Below, piece after piece: positions 26,951-37,901 of a DNA stretch of 64,000 nucleotides. The position numbers and the translations under genes were made by a program. Origin of the DNA: Palleronia pontilimi (GTDB lineage: Bacteria > Pseudomonadota > Alphaproteobacteria > Rhodobacterales > Rhodobacteraceae). The notes beneath the pieces were generated by a model that saw only the letters and a program-made list of their open reading frames with translations, made no database searches and was not told where the DNA came from. The stretch lies in assembly GCF_016412875.1 (NCBI RefSeq), contig NZ_JAEKPD010000009.1, forward strand, positions 1 to 64,000. Reading direction: 5' to 3'. Position 1 is the stretch's first letter; the number at the start of each line of letters is the position of its first letter.

Positions 26951-27874
26951 TCAGGCAAATATCATCGACGACAGCTTCCTGCGCCCTTTCAGCGCAATGG
27001 GATCCTGGGGCGGAAGTGCGTCGAAGATGGTGAAAAGCTGCGCCCGCGCGGCGCCGTCATTCCAGTCGCGGTCGCGGCGGAAAAGCTCGAGCAGCTGGTC
27101 CACGGCCTCTTCGGTCTGGCCGTGCGCGTGCAGCGCCTGCGCCAGCTCCAGCCGGGCCTGGTGATCGTCGGCATCGGCGTCGACGGCGGCGCGCAGATCG
27201 TCCACCGGACCGGCGCCTTCGGCCTGGCGGGCCAGTTGCAGCTGGGCGTGGGCGGCTTCCAGCTCGGGCGCGTGGCTGATGTCGGCATCGACGCCGTTCA
27301 GGATCGCCTCTGCCTGGTCGAGCTGGCCCATGGCGATATGCGCGCGCACCATGCCCGCATGGGCGGCGGCGTTCTTGGGGTCTTCGCCCAGGATCGCGGC
27401 GTAGGTCTGGGCGGCGTCCACGGCCTCGCCCGCCTCGAGCATTTCGTCGGCGGCGGCCACGGCTTCGGCCAGGCCGTCATCGCCGCCCCCCTGGGCGCCG
27501 CCCGATTGCTGCACCAGGCGATCCACGAAGGCCTTGATCTCGGATTGCGGGACAGCGCCCTGGAAGCCGTCGACGGGCTGGCCCTGGAAGAAGGCATAGA
27601 CGGTCGGGATCGACTGGATCTGCAATTGCTGGGCGATGGATTGCGCCTGGTCCACGTTGATCTTGACCATCTTGACCGCGCCCTTGGCGGCGGTCACCGC
27701 CTGCTCGAGCATCGGGCCCAGCGTCTTGCAGGGCCCGCACCACGGCGCCCAGAAATCCACGATCACCGGGACCTGCTGGCTGGCCTCGACCACGTCTGCC
27801 ATGAAGGTGGCTTCCGAGCCGTCCTTGATAAGGTCGGTGGCGGGGGCGGCGGTGCCCTGTCCCAGTTCGATCAT
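26951..27874 (-). CDS. cnoX: CnoX-type thioredoxin with TPR domain (YbbN-like)
   Basis: A 307-residue protein with an N-terminal thioredoxin domain (residues about 15-130) and a C-terminal TPR-like helical domain. The redox motif is complete: Cys46-Gly-Pro-Cys49 in FWAPWCGPCKTLGP. E. coli CnoX lacks the first cysteine and acts mainly as a holdase; the full motif here suggests real oxidoreductase activity as well. QIQSIPTVYAF carries the cis-proline. It lies 26 bases upstream of the LON-domain gene, and the three genes to 26095 form one unit. Confidence 0.87.
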   Translation of the reverse strand: MIELGQGTAAPATDLIKDGSEATFMADVVEASQQVPVIVDFWAPWCGPCKTLGPMLEQAVTAAKGAVKMVKINVDQAQSIAQQLQIQSIPTVYAFFQGQPVDGFQGAVPQSEIKAFVDRLVQQSGGAQGGGDDGLAEAVAAADEMLEAGEAVDAAQTYAAILGEDPKNAAAHAGMVRAHIAMGQLDQAEAILNGVDADISHAPELEAAHAQLQLARQAEGAGPVDDLRAAVDADADDHQARLELAQALHAHGQTEEAVDQLLELFRRDRDWNDGAARAQLFTIFDALPPQDPIALKGRRKLSSMIFA

Positions 27875-27937
27875 GTCACATCCTCACGCACTTCGTTTGG
27901 GGCCTACATGGCGCCGCTCGGGGCCGGTTGCAAGCCG

Positions 27938-28744
27938 TCAGCCCGCGGCCCAAGCGCCCAGCATCCACAGCGCCATGCCCGCCATCGCCAGGTTTTCGCT
28001 GAGCGAAATGAAGCCCAGCGGCACGTTCGAGCCGCCGCCGACGCAGGCGCAGGTCAGCTCGCGCCGGTCGATATAGACCGCCTTGATCACGCTGATCGCA
28101 CCGATCGTGCCGATGAAGAGGCCCACGGGCGCCACCAGCCAGATCAGCGGACTGCCGGTGCCGATCAAGGCCATCATGCCGATGCCGGTCCAGGCCTCGG
28201 CGAAGGGATAGACATAGCCGTAGGGCACGTAGCGCCGCGCCAGCAGGTCGTAGCCCAGGAAACCGTTCACGAAGCCTTCCACGTCCTGCAGCTTCTGGAT
28301 CGCCAGCGCCACCATGGACAGGGCGAAGAACCACTTGAGCCATGTCAGGATCGGCAAGCCGTCGTACAGGTTCAGGACGATCGCCAACGCGGCCAGGGCC
28401 GTGGTGGCGAAGATGGCGATCACCGGGCGATAGGTGGTGTCGCCCTTGCCCAGCACGCGGTAGCCGAAATGCGCCTTCAGCTCGGTATAGCCGCCGATGC
28501 GCTGCCCGCCGATGAAGGTCTGCGGCGTGGTCGCCACGTCGTGCTCGGCCTTGAAGGCGTCGATCTGTTCGCGGGTTTCCAGCAGGTTGTCGTCGACGGT
28601 GAAGCCCCACCGCTCAAGCATGGATTTCGATTTCAGCCCGAACGGGCACAGGTGCCCCGGACGCGCCATCCGGTAGAGCGCCGCGCGCTTGCCGTCGCCG
28701 TGGCTTTTGTCCAAAGCGGTCTCGATGCTGTCGGCCGTTGCCAT
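27938..28744 (-). CDS. Glutaredoxin-MauE/DoxX-like membrane fusion protein
   Basis: A 268-residue fusion. Residues 20-100 form a glutaredoxin-like domain with a single-cysteine centre (GHLCPFGLKSKSMLERWGF) and the cis-Pro segment ATTPQTFIGGQRIGGYTEL. After residue 105 come four or five membrane helices like those of MauE/DoxX redox-associated proteins, with a Cys pair in ELTCACVGGG. It would couple a cytosolic thiol domain to membrane redox chemistry. Its partner is unknown. It lies just upstream of the cnoX operon in the same direction with a 63-bp gap. Confidence 0.82.
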   Translation of the reverse strand: MATADSIETALDKSHGDGKRAALYRMARPGHLCPFGLKSKSMLERWGFTVDDNLLETREQIDAFKAEHDVATTPQTFIGGQRIGGYTELKAHFGYRVLGKGDTTYRPVIAIFATTALAALAIVLNLYDGLPILTWLKWFFALSMVALAIQKLQDVEGFVNGFLGYDLLARRYVPYGYVYPFAEAWTGIGMMALIGTGSPLIWLVAPVGLFIGTIGAISVIKAVYIDRRELTCACVGGGSNVPLGFISLSENLAMAGMALWMLGAWAAG

Positions 28745-28880
28745 GATCCGTCCCCAGTGTTTTTCCGCACCTCAAGTGGCGCTTCGGGGCGGGAATTTCA
28801 ACACCGGCGCCCCGGCGCGGCTGGCATCGCGTCCCGGCGCCGCATAGGGAGGTGGGAACGCTCAGCCAAGGGAACGCACC

Positions 28881-30071
28881 ATGACATCACTGCCGCGCAA
28901 GGACCTGTTCGACCTTCCGCCGGGCGTGATCTACCTGGACGGCAATTCGCTGGGCCCCCTGCCCCGCGCGGCGGGCGCACGGGCGGCCCGCGTGCTGCAG
29001 GACGAATGGGGCACCCAGCTGATCCGGGCGTGGAACAGCGCGGGCTGGATGGACCTGCCCGCCCGCGTGGGCAACCGGATCGCGGGGCTGATCGGCGCGG
29101 CGCCGGGCTCGGTGGCGACCGGGGACACCCTGTCGATCAAGGTTTATCAGGCGCTGGACGCCGCGCTGAAGATGCGCCCCGAGCGCAAGGTGATCCTGTC
29201 GGACAGCGGCAACTTCCCGACCGATCTTTACATGGCGCAGGGCCTGATCGACACCATGGGTCGCGGCCACCGGATCGTCACGCCCGCGTCGCAGGACGTG
29301 GTGTCCGCGATCACGGACGACGTGGCGGTGGTGATGCTGACGCAGGTCGATTACCGCACGGGGCGTGTTCACGACATGCAGGCGGTGACCGAAGCGGCCC
29401 ACGCGGCGGGCGCGGTGATGATCTGGGACCTGGCCCACAGCGCGGGCGCGATACCGGTGGACCTGACCGCAAGCGCCGCCGAGTTCGCCGTGGGCTGCAC
29501 CTACAAGTATCTCAACGGCGGGCCCGGCGCGCCCGCCTTCATCTACGCGCGGCCCGACGTCATCGACGGCGTGGCGCCCGCGCTGGCGGGTTGGATGGGC
29601 CACGCCGAGCCCTTCGCCATGGCGCGGGACTACACGCCCGCCATGTCCACCGAACGGCTGCGGGTGGGCACCCCGCCGGTGATCCAGCTGTCGATCCTCG
29701 ATGCCGCGCTTGACGCGTTCGACGGGCTGTCCATGGACGACATCCGCGCCGCATCCGTGGCACTCAGCGACCGCTTCATCGCCGAGGTCGAGCGGCGCTG
29801 CCCCATGCTGCGCCTTGTCTCGCCCCGCGACGCGGGGCAGCGCGGCTCGCAGGTGTCCTTCGCACACGAGCAGGGCTACGCCGCGATCCAGGCGCTGATC
29901 GCCCAAGGCGTGATCGGCGATTTTCGACCGCCCGACATCATGCGCTTCGGGATCACGCCGCTTTACCTGGACGAAGCCGATATCGTCGCCGCGGCCGAGC
30001 GGATCGAAGCGGTGTTCCGCGACGAGACGTGGCGCGCGCCGGAATTCAACGTCAGATCGCGCGTGACCTGA
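28881..30071 (+). CDS. kynU: Kynureninase
   Basis: A 396-residue PLP enzyme that cleaves kynurenine to anthranilate and alanine. The opening IYLDGNSLGPLPRAA, the lysine that binds PLP (Lys209 in VGCTYKYLNGGPGAPAF), the following GWMGHAEPFAM and the C-terminal FRPPDIMRFGITPLYL are all kynureninase features. AAGGGAACG precedes the ATG. No tryptophan dioxygenase (kynA) or formamidase (kynB) gene is next to it; the pca genes follow 51 bases later. Confidence 0.93.
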   Translation: MTSLPRKDLFDLPPGVIYLDGNSLGPLPRAAGARAARVLQDEWGTQLIRAWNSAGWMDLPARVGNRIAGLIGAAPGSVATGDTLSIKVYQALDAALKMRPERKVILSDSGNFPTDLYMAQGLIDTMGRGHRIVTPASQDVVSAITDDVAVVMLTQVDYRTGRVHDMQAVTEAAHAAGAVMIWDLAHSAGAIPVDLTASAAEFAVGCTYKYLNGGPGAPAFIYARPDVIDGVAPALAGWMGHAEPFAMARDYTPAMSTERLRVGTPPVIQLSILDAALDAFDGLSMDDIRAASVALSDRFIAEVERRCPMLRLVSPRDAGQRGSQVSFAHEQGYAAIQALIAQGVIGDFRPPDIMRFGITPLYLDEADIVAAAERIEAVFRDETWRAPEFNVRSRVT

Positions 30072-30122
30072 CCCGTGGCCCTGGCGTAGTCTGAGCGCAT
30101 CGACGCAAGGGACCCCTGCCAG

Positions 30123-30503
30123 ATGAGCGACCGACACGACACCGGCATGAAGGTCCGCCGCGCGGTCCTGGGCGATGCCCACGTGGACCGCGCCGAGGCT
30201 GCGCGGACCGATCTGGACGCGCCCTTCCAGGACATGATCACCGAAGCCGCCTGGGGCACGGTCTGGGCATCGGACGCCATCAGCCGCCGCGAGCGGTCCA
30301 TGCTGACCATCGCGCTGCTGGCGGCGACCGGTAACTTCGATGAAATCGCCATGCATATCCGCGCCACGGCCAACACAGGCGCGTCCCCGCGCGACGTGGC
30401 CGAGGCGCTGCAACACGTCGCCATCTACGCGGGCGTGCCGCGCGCCAACCACGCGCTGAAGATCGCCCGCGACACCTTTGCCGAGATGGGGATCGAGGTG
30501 TGA
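30123..30503 (+). CDS. pcaC: 4-carboxymuconolactone decarboxylase
   Basis: A 126-residue AhpD-fold protein of the carboxymuconolactone decarboxylase family. It has ITEAAWGTVWASDAISRRERSM and NFDEIAMHIRATANTGASPRD, the catalytic core with its conserved Glu and His, then VAIYAGVPRANHALK. It converts gamma-carboxymuconolactone to the enol-lactone in protocatechuate breakdown. Its stop overlaps the GTG start of pcaH (GTGA). The neighbouring pcaD and pcaB steps are not encoded here. Confidence 0.92.
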   Translation: MSDRHDTGMKVRRAVLGDAHVDRAEAARTDLDAPFQDMITEAAWGTVWASDAISRRERSMLTIALLAATGNFDEIAMHIRATANTGASPRDVAEALQHVAIYAGVPRANHALKIARDTFAEMGIEV

Positions 30504-31216
30504 GCGCGCCCTACATCCCGCGCGATCGCCGCTGGCACCCCCCGGCCCATACGCCCGACTACAAGACGTCCGTAACCCGCAGTCCGCGCCTTCCGCTGCT
30601 GTCGGTCGAGCAATCCCTATCCGAGATCACCGGCCCCACCTTCGGCCACACCGCGCTGGGTCCGCGGGACGCGGATCTGATCCACAATTTCACCGGCGCG
30701 CCTGCCATCGGCGAGCGTATCCTGGTGCACGGTCGCGTCACCGACGAGAACCTGCGCCCCGTCGCGGGCGCGCTGCTCGAGGTCTGGCAGGCCAATGCCG
30801 CCGGGCGCTATCGGCACGTGAACGACGGCTACCTCGCCCCGCTCGATCCGAACTTCTCGGGCTGCGGGCGCTGCCTGACGGGCGCCGATGGCAGCTACAC
30901 GTTGCGCACCATCAAGCCCGGCGCCTACCCGTTCCGCAACCACGGCAATTCGTGGCGCATGGCGCATATCCACTTCTCGATCTTCGGCGCGGGGCTAGCG
31001 CAGCGGCTGGTCACGCAGATGTATTTCGAAGGCGACCCGCTGCGCGACCAGGACCCGATCGCGCAGACCCTTCCCGATCCGGCGGCGCTGGACCGGCTGG
31101 TGGCACCGCTGGATTTGAACGCGTCGATCCCGCTGGACAGCCTGGCGTATCGCTTCGACATCACCCTGCGCGGGCGGCGGCAGACGCCGTTCGAAAACCG
31201 GCCCGAGGGCGCGTGA
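30500..31216 (+). CDS. pcaH: Protocatechuate 3,4-dioxygenase beta subunit
   Basis: A 238-residue intradiol dioxygenase subunit carrying the catalytic iron. Ligands are recognisable: Tyr in RYRHVNDGYL, and Tyr, His and His within GAYPFRNHGNSWRMAHIHFSI. The N-terminal extension (YIPRDRRWHPPAHTPDYKTSV) is typical of PcaH and absent from PcaG. It opens the protocatechuate ring to beta-carboxymuconate in the cytosol. The GTG start and stop overlap neighbouring genes on both sides, so stoichiometry is probably set by coupling. Confidence 0.94.
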   Translation: MSAPYIPRDRRWHPPAHTPDYKTSVTRSPRLPLLSVEQSLSEITGPTFGHTALGPRDADLIHNFTGAPAIGERILVHGRVTDENLRPVAGALLEVWQANAAGRYRHVNDGYLAPLDPNFSGCGRCLTGADGSYTLRTIKPGAYPFRNHGNSWRMAHIHFSIFGAGLAQRLVTQMYFEGDPLRDQDPIAQTLPDPAALDRLVAPLDLNASIPLDSLAYRFDITLRGRRQTPFENRPEGA

Positions 31217-31818
31217 TGCCGGTGGAATACCCCAAGGAAACCCCGTCCCAGACCGCCGGCCCCTTCGTGCACATCGGCACGATGCCGACGGTCGCGGGCT
31301 TTCGGGGGCTGGAGCCCGAACTGGGCCAGGCCATCGCCGGTCCCGCCTGCCCCGGCCAGCGGATCGGCGTCTCGGGCCGCGTGCTCGACGCGACGGGTGC
31401 ACCGGTGCGCGATCTGCTGTTCGAGATCTGGCAGGCCGATCCGAACGGCATCTACAACCATCCCGAGGACCCGCGCGTCCGGGACATATCTCAGGATTTC
31501 AATGGCTTCGGCCGTGTCGCCGCGGATTTCGACGACGGCGCGATTCGGTTCGAAACCGTCAAACCCGGCCCCGTTCCCGGCCGCGACGCGCGGATGCAGG
31601 CCCCGCATCTGAACGTCTTCCTGCTGGCCCGCGGCATCAATGTGGGCCTGTCCACGCGGCTGTATTTCGGGGACGAGGACAACGCAGGCGATCCGCTTCT
31701 GGCGCTGATCGACCCGCCGCACCGGCGCGAGACGCTGGTGATGGCCGCCGATGGTACCGCTTACAGCTTCACCATCCGCCTGCAGGGCGCGCGCGAGACG
31801 GTGTTCCTGGACTTCTGA
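31216..31818 (+). CDS. pcaG: Protocatechuate 3,4-dioxygenase alpha subunit
   Basis: A 200-residue intradiol dioxygenase fold without the full iron-ligand set, as expected for the structural alpha subunit. TPSQTAGPFVHIGTMP is the usual start; DLLFEIWQADPNGIYNHPED and APHLNVFLLARGINVGLSTRLYF follow. The ATG overlaps the pcaH stop by one base; a GTG one codon earlier is also possible. Its stop is nine bases from that of the convergent gyrB. Confidence 0.93.
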   Translation: MPVEYPKETPSQTAGPFVHIGTMPTVAGFRGLEPELGQAIAGPACPGQRIGVSGRVLDATGAPVRDLLFEIWQADPNGIYNHPEDPRVRDISQDFNGFGRVAADFDDGAIRFETVKPGPVPGRDARMQAPHLNVFLLARGINVGLSTRLYFGDEDNAGDPLLALIDPPHRRETLVMAADGTAYSFTIRLQGARETVFLDF

Positions 31819-31827
31819 ACACGCGGC

Positions 31828-34275
<2,448 letters not shown>

Positions 34276-34323
34276 CTAGTGGTTTTTCGCCACCTTGTCA
34301 CGCCATAGACACAATATTTGGTG

Positions 34324-34944
34324 TCACAGAAGCGGAATTGCCAGACCCACGCAGATCAGCAGGATCCCGGCGACGGTATTGGTCCGGCGCACGGCCGTCG
34401 GCGACGCCAGAAGACGGCGCACCCGCGCCACGCTCAGCGCCAGGACCAGGTTGCCCAGCAACGGCACCCCCGCCGACAAGCCGCAGATCACGGCGATGTC
34501 CCAGCCGGTCAATCCGCCCAGGTCGAAGAAGCCCGGCAGCATCCCGGCGTAGAACAGGATGGCCTTCGGGTTGCCCAGGATCACCACCAGCCCGGCGACG
34601 AAACCCGCCCCCATGCCCGGCCGCGTCAGGCGGCTGTCGCGCCCGATATCGGCATCGCGGTGGCGCAGGATCGCGGCGCCCATGCCCAAAAAGACCAGGC
34701 ACGCTACCCATTTCAGAACGCCAAGGAAGCCGCCATAGACCGACACGGCCCAGCCCACGCCCAGGATCGCCGCCAGCGGCCACAGCACGTCGCCCACCAC
34801 GACGCCCAGCGCCAGCGGCCAAGCCGCGTGAAACCCGCCCGACAAAGCCCGCGCCAGCAGCGCCACCCAGACGGGGCCGGGCGTCAGGAACAGGGCGAAC
34901 AGGCCCGCGGCGTAAAGCGCCAGGTCGACGGGGGACAGGGTCAT
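34324..34944 (-). CDS. LysE/RhtB-family amino-acid exporter
   Basis: A 206-residue inner-membrane protein with five or six hydrophobic segments. LFLTPGPVWVALLARALSGG is the family's first helix and GPV turn; LVVILGNPKAILFYAGMLPGFF matches the second signature. It would export an amino acid or related compound. It sits 51 bases upstream of gyrB in the same direction but has no functional link to replication. Confidence 0.87.
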   Translation of the reverse strand: MTLSPVDLALYAAGLFALFLTPGPVWVALLARALSGGFHAAWPLALGVVVGDVLWPLAAILGVGWAVSVYGGFLGVLKWVACLVFLGMGAAILRHRDADIGRDSRLTRPGMGAGFVAGLVVILGNPKAILFYAGMLPGFFDLGGLTGWDIAVICGLSAGVPLLGNLVLALSVARVRRLLASPTAVRRTNTVAGILLICVGLAIPLL

Positions 34945-35084
34945 GGGGGCGAGCTAATGCAGACCGGCGAAGGCCCCACAAGACCCTTTCCGCCGATCCG
35001 CCAGGCGGCGGAAACAAAGCGCACCGCCCCCGCGTTCACCGAAGACGGCGCATGACGTGCCGCAGCAACCGGAGATTTCGCGCC

Positions 35085-35528
35085 ATGGGCGACAAGACCC
35101 TGTCAGACCTGTCGGAGATGATGAAGAAGATCGACTTCTGCATGCTCGAGACGCATACCGACGGCGACCGCATCGCCGCCCGCCCCATGTCGACGAACAA
35201 GGACGTGGAGTACGACGGGTCCAGCTGGTTCTTCACCCGCGACGATACCCGCATGGTGGCCGATATCCGCCGCGACGACCGCGTGGGGATGGCGTTCCAG
35301 GGCTCGGGCGGGGTGCTGGGCCTGGTCGGCAAACCCGGCGCCATGCTGTCGGTGCAGGGACGCGCCCGGATCATCGACGACAAATCGACCTTCGCAGACC
35401 ACTGGAACAAGGACCTGGAATACTGGTTCGAGGACGGCATCGACACGCCGGGCATGGTGATGCTGCGGGTCGACGCGGAACGGATCACCTGGTGGGACGG
35501 CATGGATCAGGGGTCGATCACGATCTGA
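35085..35528 (+). CDS. Pyridoxamine-phosphate-oxidase-fold protein (general stress type)
   Basis: A 147-residue split-barrel flavin-binding protein like Bacillus general stress protein 26. Its marks are MKKIDFCMLETHTDGDRIAARPMS, then SSWFFTRDDTRMVADIRRD and ITWWDG at the end. The exact substrate is unknown; these proteins bind FMN or related cofactors. GGAG stands about 11 bases before the ATG. The final 22 bases overlap the 3' end of the convergent recF gene. Confidence 0.86.
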   Translation: MGDKTLSDLSEMMKKIDFCMLETHTDGDRIAARPMSTNKDVEYDGSSWFFTRDDTRMVADIRRDDRVGMAFQGSGGVLGLVGKPGAMLSVQGRARIIDDKSTFADHWNKDLEYWFEDGIDTPGMVMLRVDAERITWWDGMDQGSITI

Positions 35529-36592
35529 CTTTCGCCGTCTTCTTCGGTGACCCGGACGCGCAAGGCCCGGTCGCCGAGGGTGTCGAACAACTCGGGCCCC
35601 GTGCCCGTCATCCAGGCCTGCACGCCCAGCGCGCAGATCTCGTCGTAGAGTGCCGCGCGCCGAGCTTCGTCCAGATGGGCCGCCACCTCGTCGAGCAGCA
35701 CGATGGGCGCCTGGCCCCGGTCGTCGCGCAGGGCGCGCGCATTGGCCAGGATCAGCGAGATCAGCAACGCCTTCTGCTCGCCGGTGGAGCATTGCGCCGC
35801 CTCCACGCCCTTGGCGCGGTAGACGGCCCGCAGATCGGCGCGGTGCGGCCCGACCAGCGTGCGCCCCGCGGCCATGTCGCGCCCGCGCCCCGCCGCCAGC
35901 GCATCCGCGCCGAAATCCGGCGCGCCCTCGGGATCCACCAGCGCGAGGTCCGAGACCGGGAACGCCGTCGCGGCATCCTCCTGCGCGGCCTGAACGCGCG
36001 CCAGCGCCAGCTTGCGCCCCGCGATGATGTCGGCGCCCGCATCCGCCATCTGCGCCTCGAGCGCGCCGTACCACGCCGGGTCGCGCACCTGGTCCTTCAG
36101 CAGCCGGTTCCGCTCACGCATGGCCTTTTCATAGGCCAGCACCGCCTCGCCGTGGCCGGGCAGGAAGCTCAGGGTCATGCGGTCCAGGAACCGCCGCCGC
36201 CCGTCCGCGCCCTCGATCCACAGACGGTCCATGCTGGGCACGAGCCACGTCATGGGCATCAGCCGACCCAGCGCCACCTGCGGCTGCGCCTTGCCGTCGA
36301 TCCGGACGGTGCGCCCCTGCCCGGGCTCGGCGCGGGTGTCGACCTCGTGCACCGCGCCGGGTCCGGCGATCTCGGCCCCGATCCGCCAGCCCACCGATTG
36401 GGGCCTGCGCATCATGTCATCGGCCGCCGCGCGCCGCAGCCCGCGCCCGGGCGACAGCATCGACACCGCTTCGATCAGATTGGTCTTGCCCGCGCCGTTC
36501 GGCCCATAGATCACCACCGGCCGAGCATCCAGATCAAGGACCGCCCGCCGATGCGAGCGGAAATGCGACAGCTCCAGACGCGTCAGATACAT
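35507..36592 (-). CDS. recF: DNA replication/repair protein RecF
   Basis: A 361-residue SMC-like ATPase that loads RecA at gapped DNA. It has Walker A (YGPNGAGKTNLIEAVSML), a signature motif (STGEQKALLISLILA) and Walker B with the D-loop (PIVLLDEVAAHLDEARR). The start YLTRLELSHFRSHRRA is standard. It lies 79 bases after dnaN, with a strong hairpin between, and its tail overlaps the convergent stress-protein gene. Confidence 0.95.
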   Translation of the reverse strand: MYLTRLELSHFRSHRRAVLDLDARPVVIYGPNGAGKTNLIEAVSMLSPGRGLRRAAADDMMRRPQSVGWRIGAEIAGPGAVHEVDTRAEPGQGRTVRIDGKAQPQVALGRLMPMTWLVPSMDRLWIEGADGRRRFLDRMTLSFLPGHGEAVLAYEKAMRERNRLLKDQVRDPAWYGALEAQMADAGADIIAGRKLALARVQAAQEDAATAFPVSDLALVDPEGAPDFGADALAAGRGRDMAAGRTLVGPHRADLRAVYRAKGVEAAQCSTGEQKALLISLILANARALRDDRGQAPIVLLDEVAAHLDEARRAALYDEICALGVQAWMTGTGPELFDTLGDRALRVRVTEEDGESQIVIDP

Positions 36593-36639
36593 CCGCGCGC
36601 CCGTCCTGCTTCATCTTTCCGGAAATACCTCAGGGGGGT

Positions 36640-36659
36640 CTGGGGGGCTGGCCCCCCAG
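36640..36659 (-). terminator. Hairpin between dnaN and recF
   Basis: CTGGGGGG (36640-36647) pairs perfectly with CCCCCCAG (36652-36659) around a four-base loop. It lies 12 bases past the dnaN stop. No T-run follows on either strand, so attenuation of recF expression or mRNA end protection is as likely as full termination. Confidence 0.45.
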
Positions 36660-36671
36660 GTCCCACCGAAA

Positions 36672-37790
36672 TCACACGCGCATCGGCATGACCACGTAGA
36701 CCGCCGACATGTCCGACCCCTCGCGCATCAGCGTGGGATCGCCGGACGAGTTGAACAGGAACACCGCGTTCTCGCGGTCCACCTGGCTGGCGATTTCCAG
36801 CAGGTATTTCGCGTTGAAGCCGATCTCGAGCCGCTCGTCGGAATAGGCGACGACCAGCTCTTCTTCCGCGTTGCCCGCATCGGGGGCGTTGACAGACAGG
36901 ATCAGCCTGTCCTCGTCCAGCTGCAGCTTCACCGCGCGCGACCGCTCGGAGCTGACCGTGGCCACCCGGTCCACCGCGCGGGCGAAATCGGCGGCGTCCA
37001 CTTCCAGCTTGCGGGTGTTGCCCTGCGGGATCACCCGCGTGTAGTCGGGGAACGTGCCGTCGATCACCTTCGAGGTCAGCGTGATCTCGTTGGTGGCGAA
37101 GCGCACCTTGGTGTCGCTGACCGACACGGCGATTTCCATGTCGTCGTCGTCCAGCAGCTTGCGCAGCTCGCCCACCGCCTTGCGCGGCACGATCACGCCC
37201 GGCATTCCATCGGCCCCTTCGGGCAGGGGCGCGTCGATCCGGGCCAGGCGGTGCCCGTCGGTGGCCACGCAGCGTAGCACCTGGCCGTCTTCGCCGTCGG
37301 CGACATGCATGTAGACGCCGTTCAGGTAATAGCGCGTCTCTTCGGTCGAGATGGCGAACTTGGCCTTGTCGAAGAGCCGCCGCAGCACCGGTGCGGCCAC
37401 CTTGAAGTTCGAGCTGTACTCGGTCGAGGTCATGACCGGGAAATCCTGCTTCGGCAGCGTCGCCAGCGCGAAGTTCGACCGGCCCGCTTCCACGTTCATC
37501 CGCCCCGACGCGCCGTCATCGGTCAGTTGCACAAGGGCGCCGTCGGGCAGCTTGCGCACGATTTCGTGGAAGGTGACCGCGTTCACGGTCGTCGATCCCG
37601 CGCGTTCGACCTTGGCGGGGGCCTTGTCGACCACCTCGATATCCAGGTCGGTGGCGCGGAACGTGGCCTCGTCGCCCTCGGCTTCGATCAGCACGTTGGC
37701 CAGGATCGGGATGGTGTTGCGCCGCTCGACCACCGACTGCGCCCGGGCCACCGCGCGCAGAAGCGCGCCACGCTCGATGCTGATCTTCAT
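36672..37790 (-). CDS. dnaN: DNA polymerase III beta subunit (sliding clamp)
   Basis: A 372-residue clamp with three repeated domains. The N-terminus MKISIERGALLRAVARAQSVVERRNTIPIL (in parts: KISIERGALLRAVARAQSVV, then ERRNTIPILANVLIEA) is standard. VIPRKAVGELRKLL, TLTSKVIDGTFPDYTRVIP and the C-terminal AVYVVMPMRV, which borders the partner-binding pocket, are conserved. ATG 37790 is the standard start; an upstream frame extension is not supported. It follows dnaA in the same direction after 111 bases. Confidence 0.97.
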   Translation of the reverse strand: MKISIERGALLRAVARAQSVVERRNTIPILANVLIEAEGDEATFRATDLDIEVVDKAPAKVERAGSTTVNAVTFHEIVRKLPDGALVQLTDDGASGRMNVEAGRSNFALATLPKQDFPVMTSTEYSSNFKVAAPVLRRLFDKAKFAISTEETRYYLNGVYMHVADGEDGQVLRCVATDGHRLARIDAPLPEGADGMPGVIVPRKAVGELRKLLDDDDMEIAVSVSDTKVRFATNEITLTSKVIDGTFPDYTRVIPQGNTRKLEVDAADFARAVDRVATVSSERSRAVKLQLDEDRLILSVNAPDAGNAEEELVVAYSDERLEIGFNAKYLLEIASQVDRENAVFLFNSSGDPTLMREGSDMSAVYVVMPMRV

Positions 37791-37901
37791 GTCTGAACTC
37801 CAGGCAGGTGTCGGGGCGGTCACGCTATCCGCTTTCCGCCCCGATGCAACGTCATTTGCGCGCAAAGTGCCCGTATTGTTGCGGAATGGTCAAGCGCGCG
37901 G

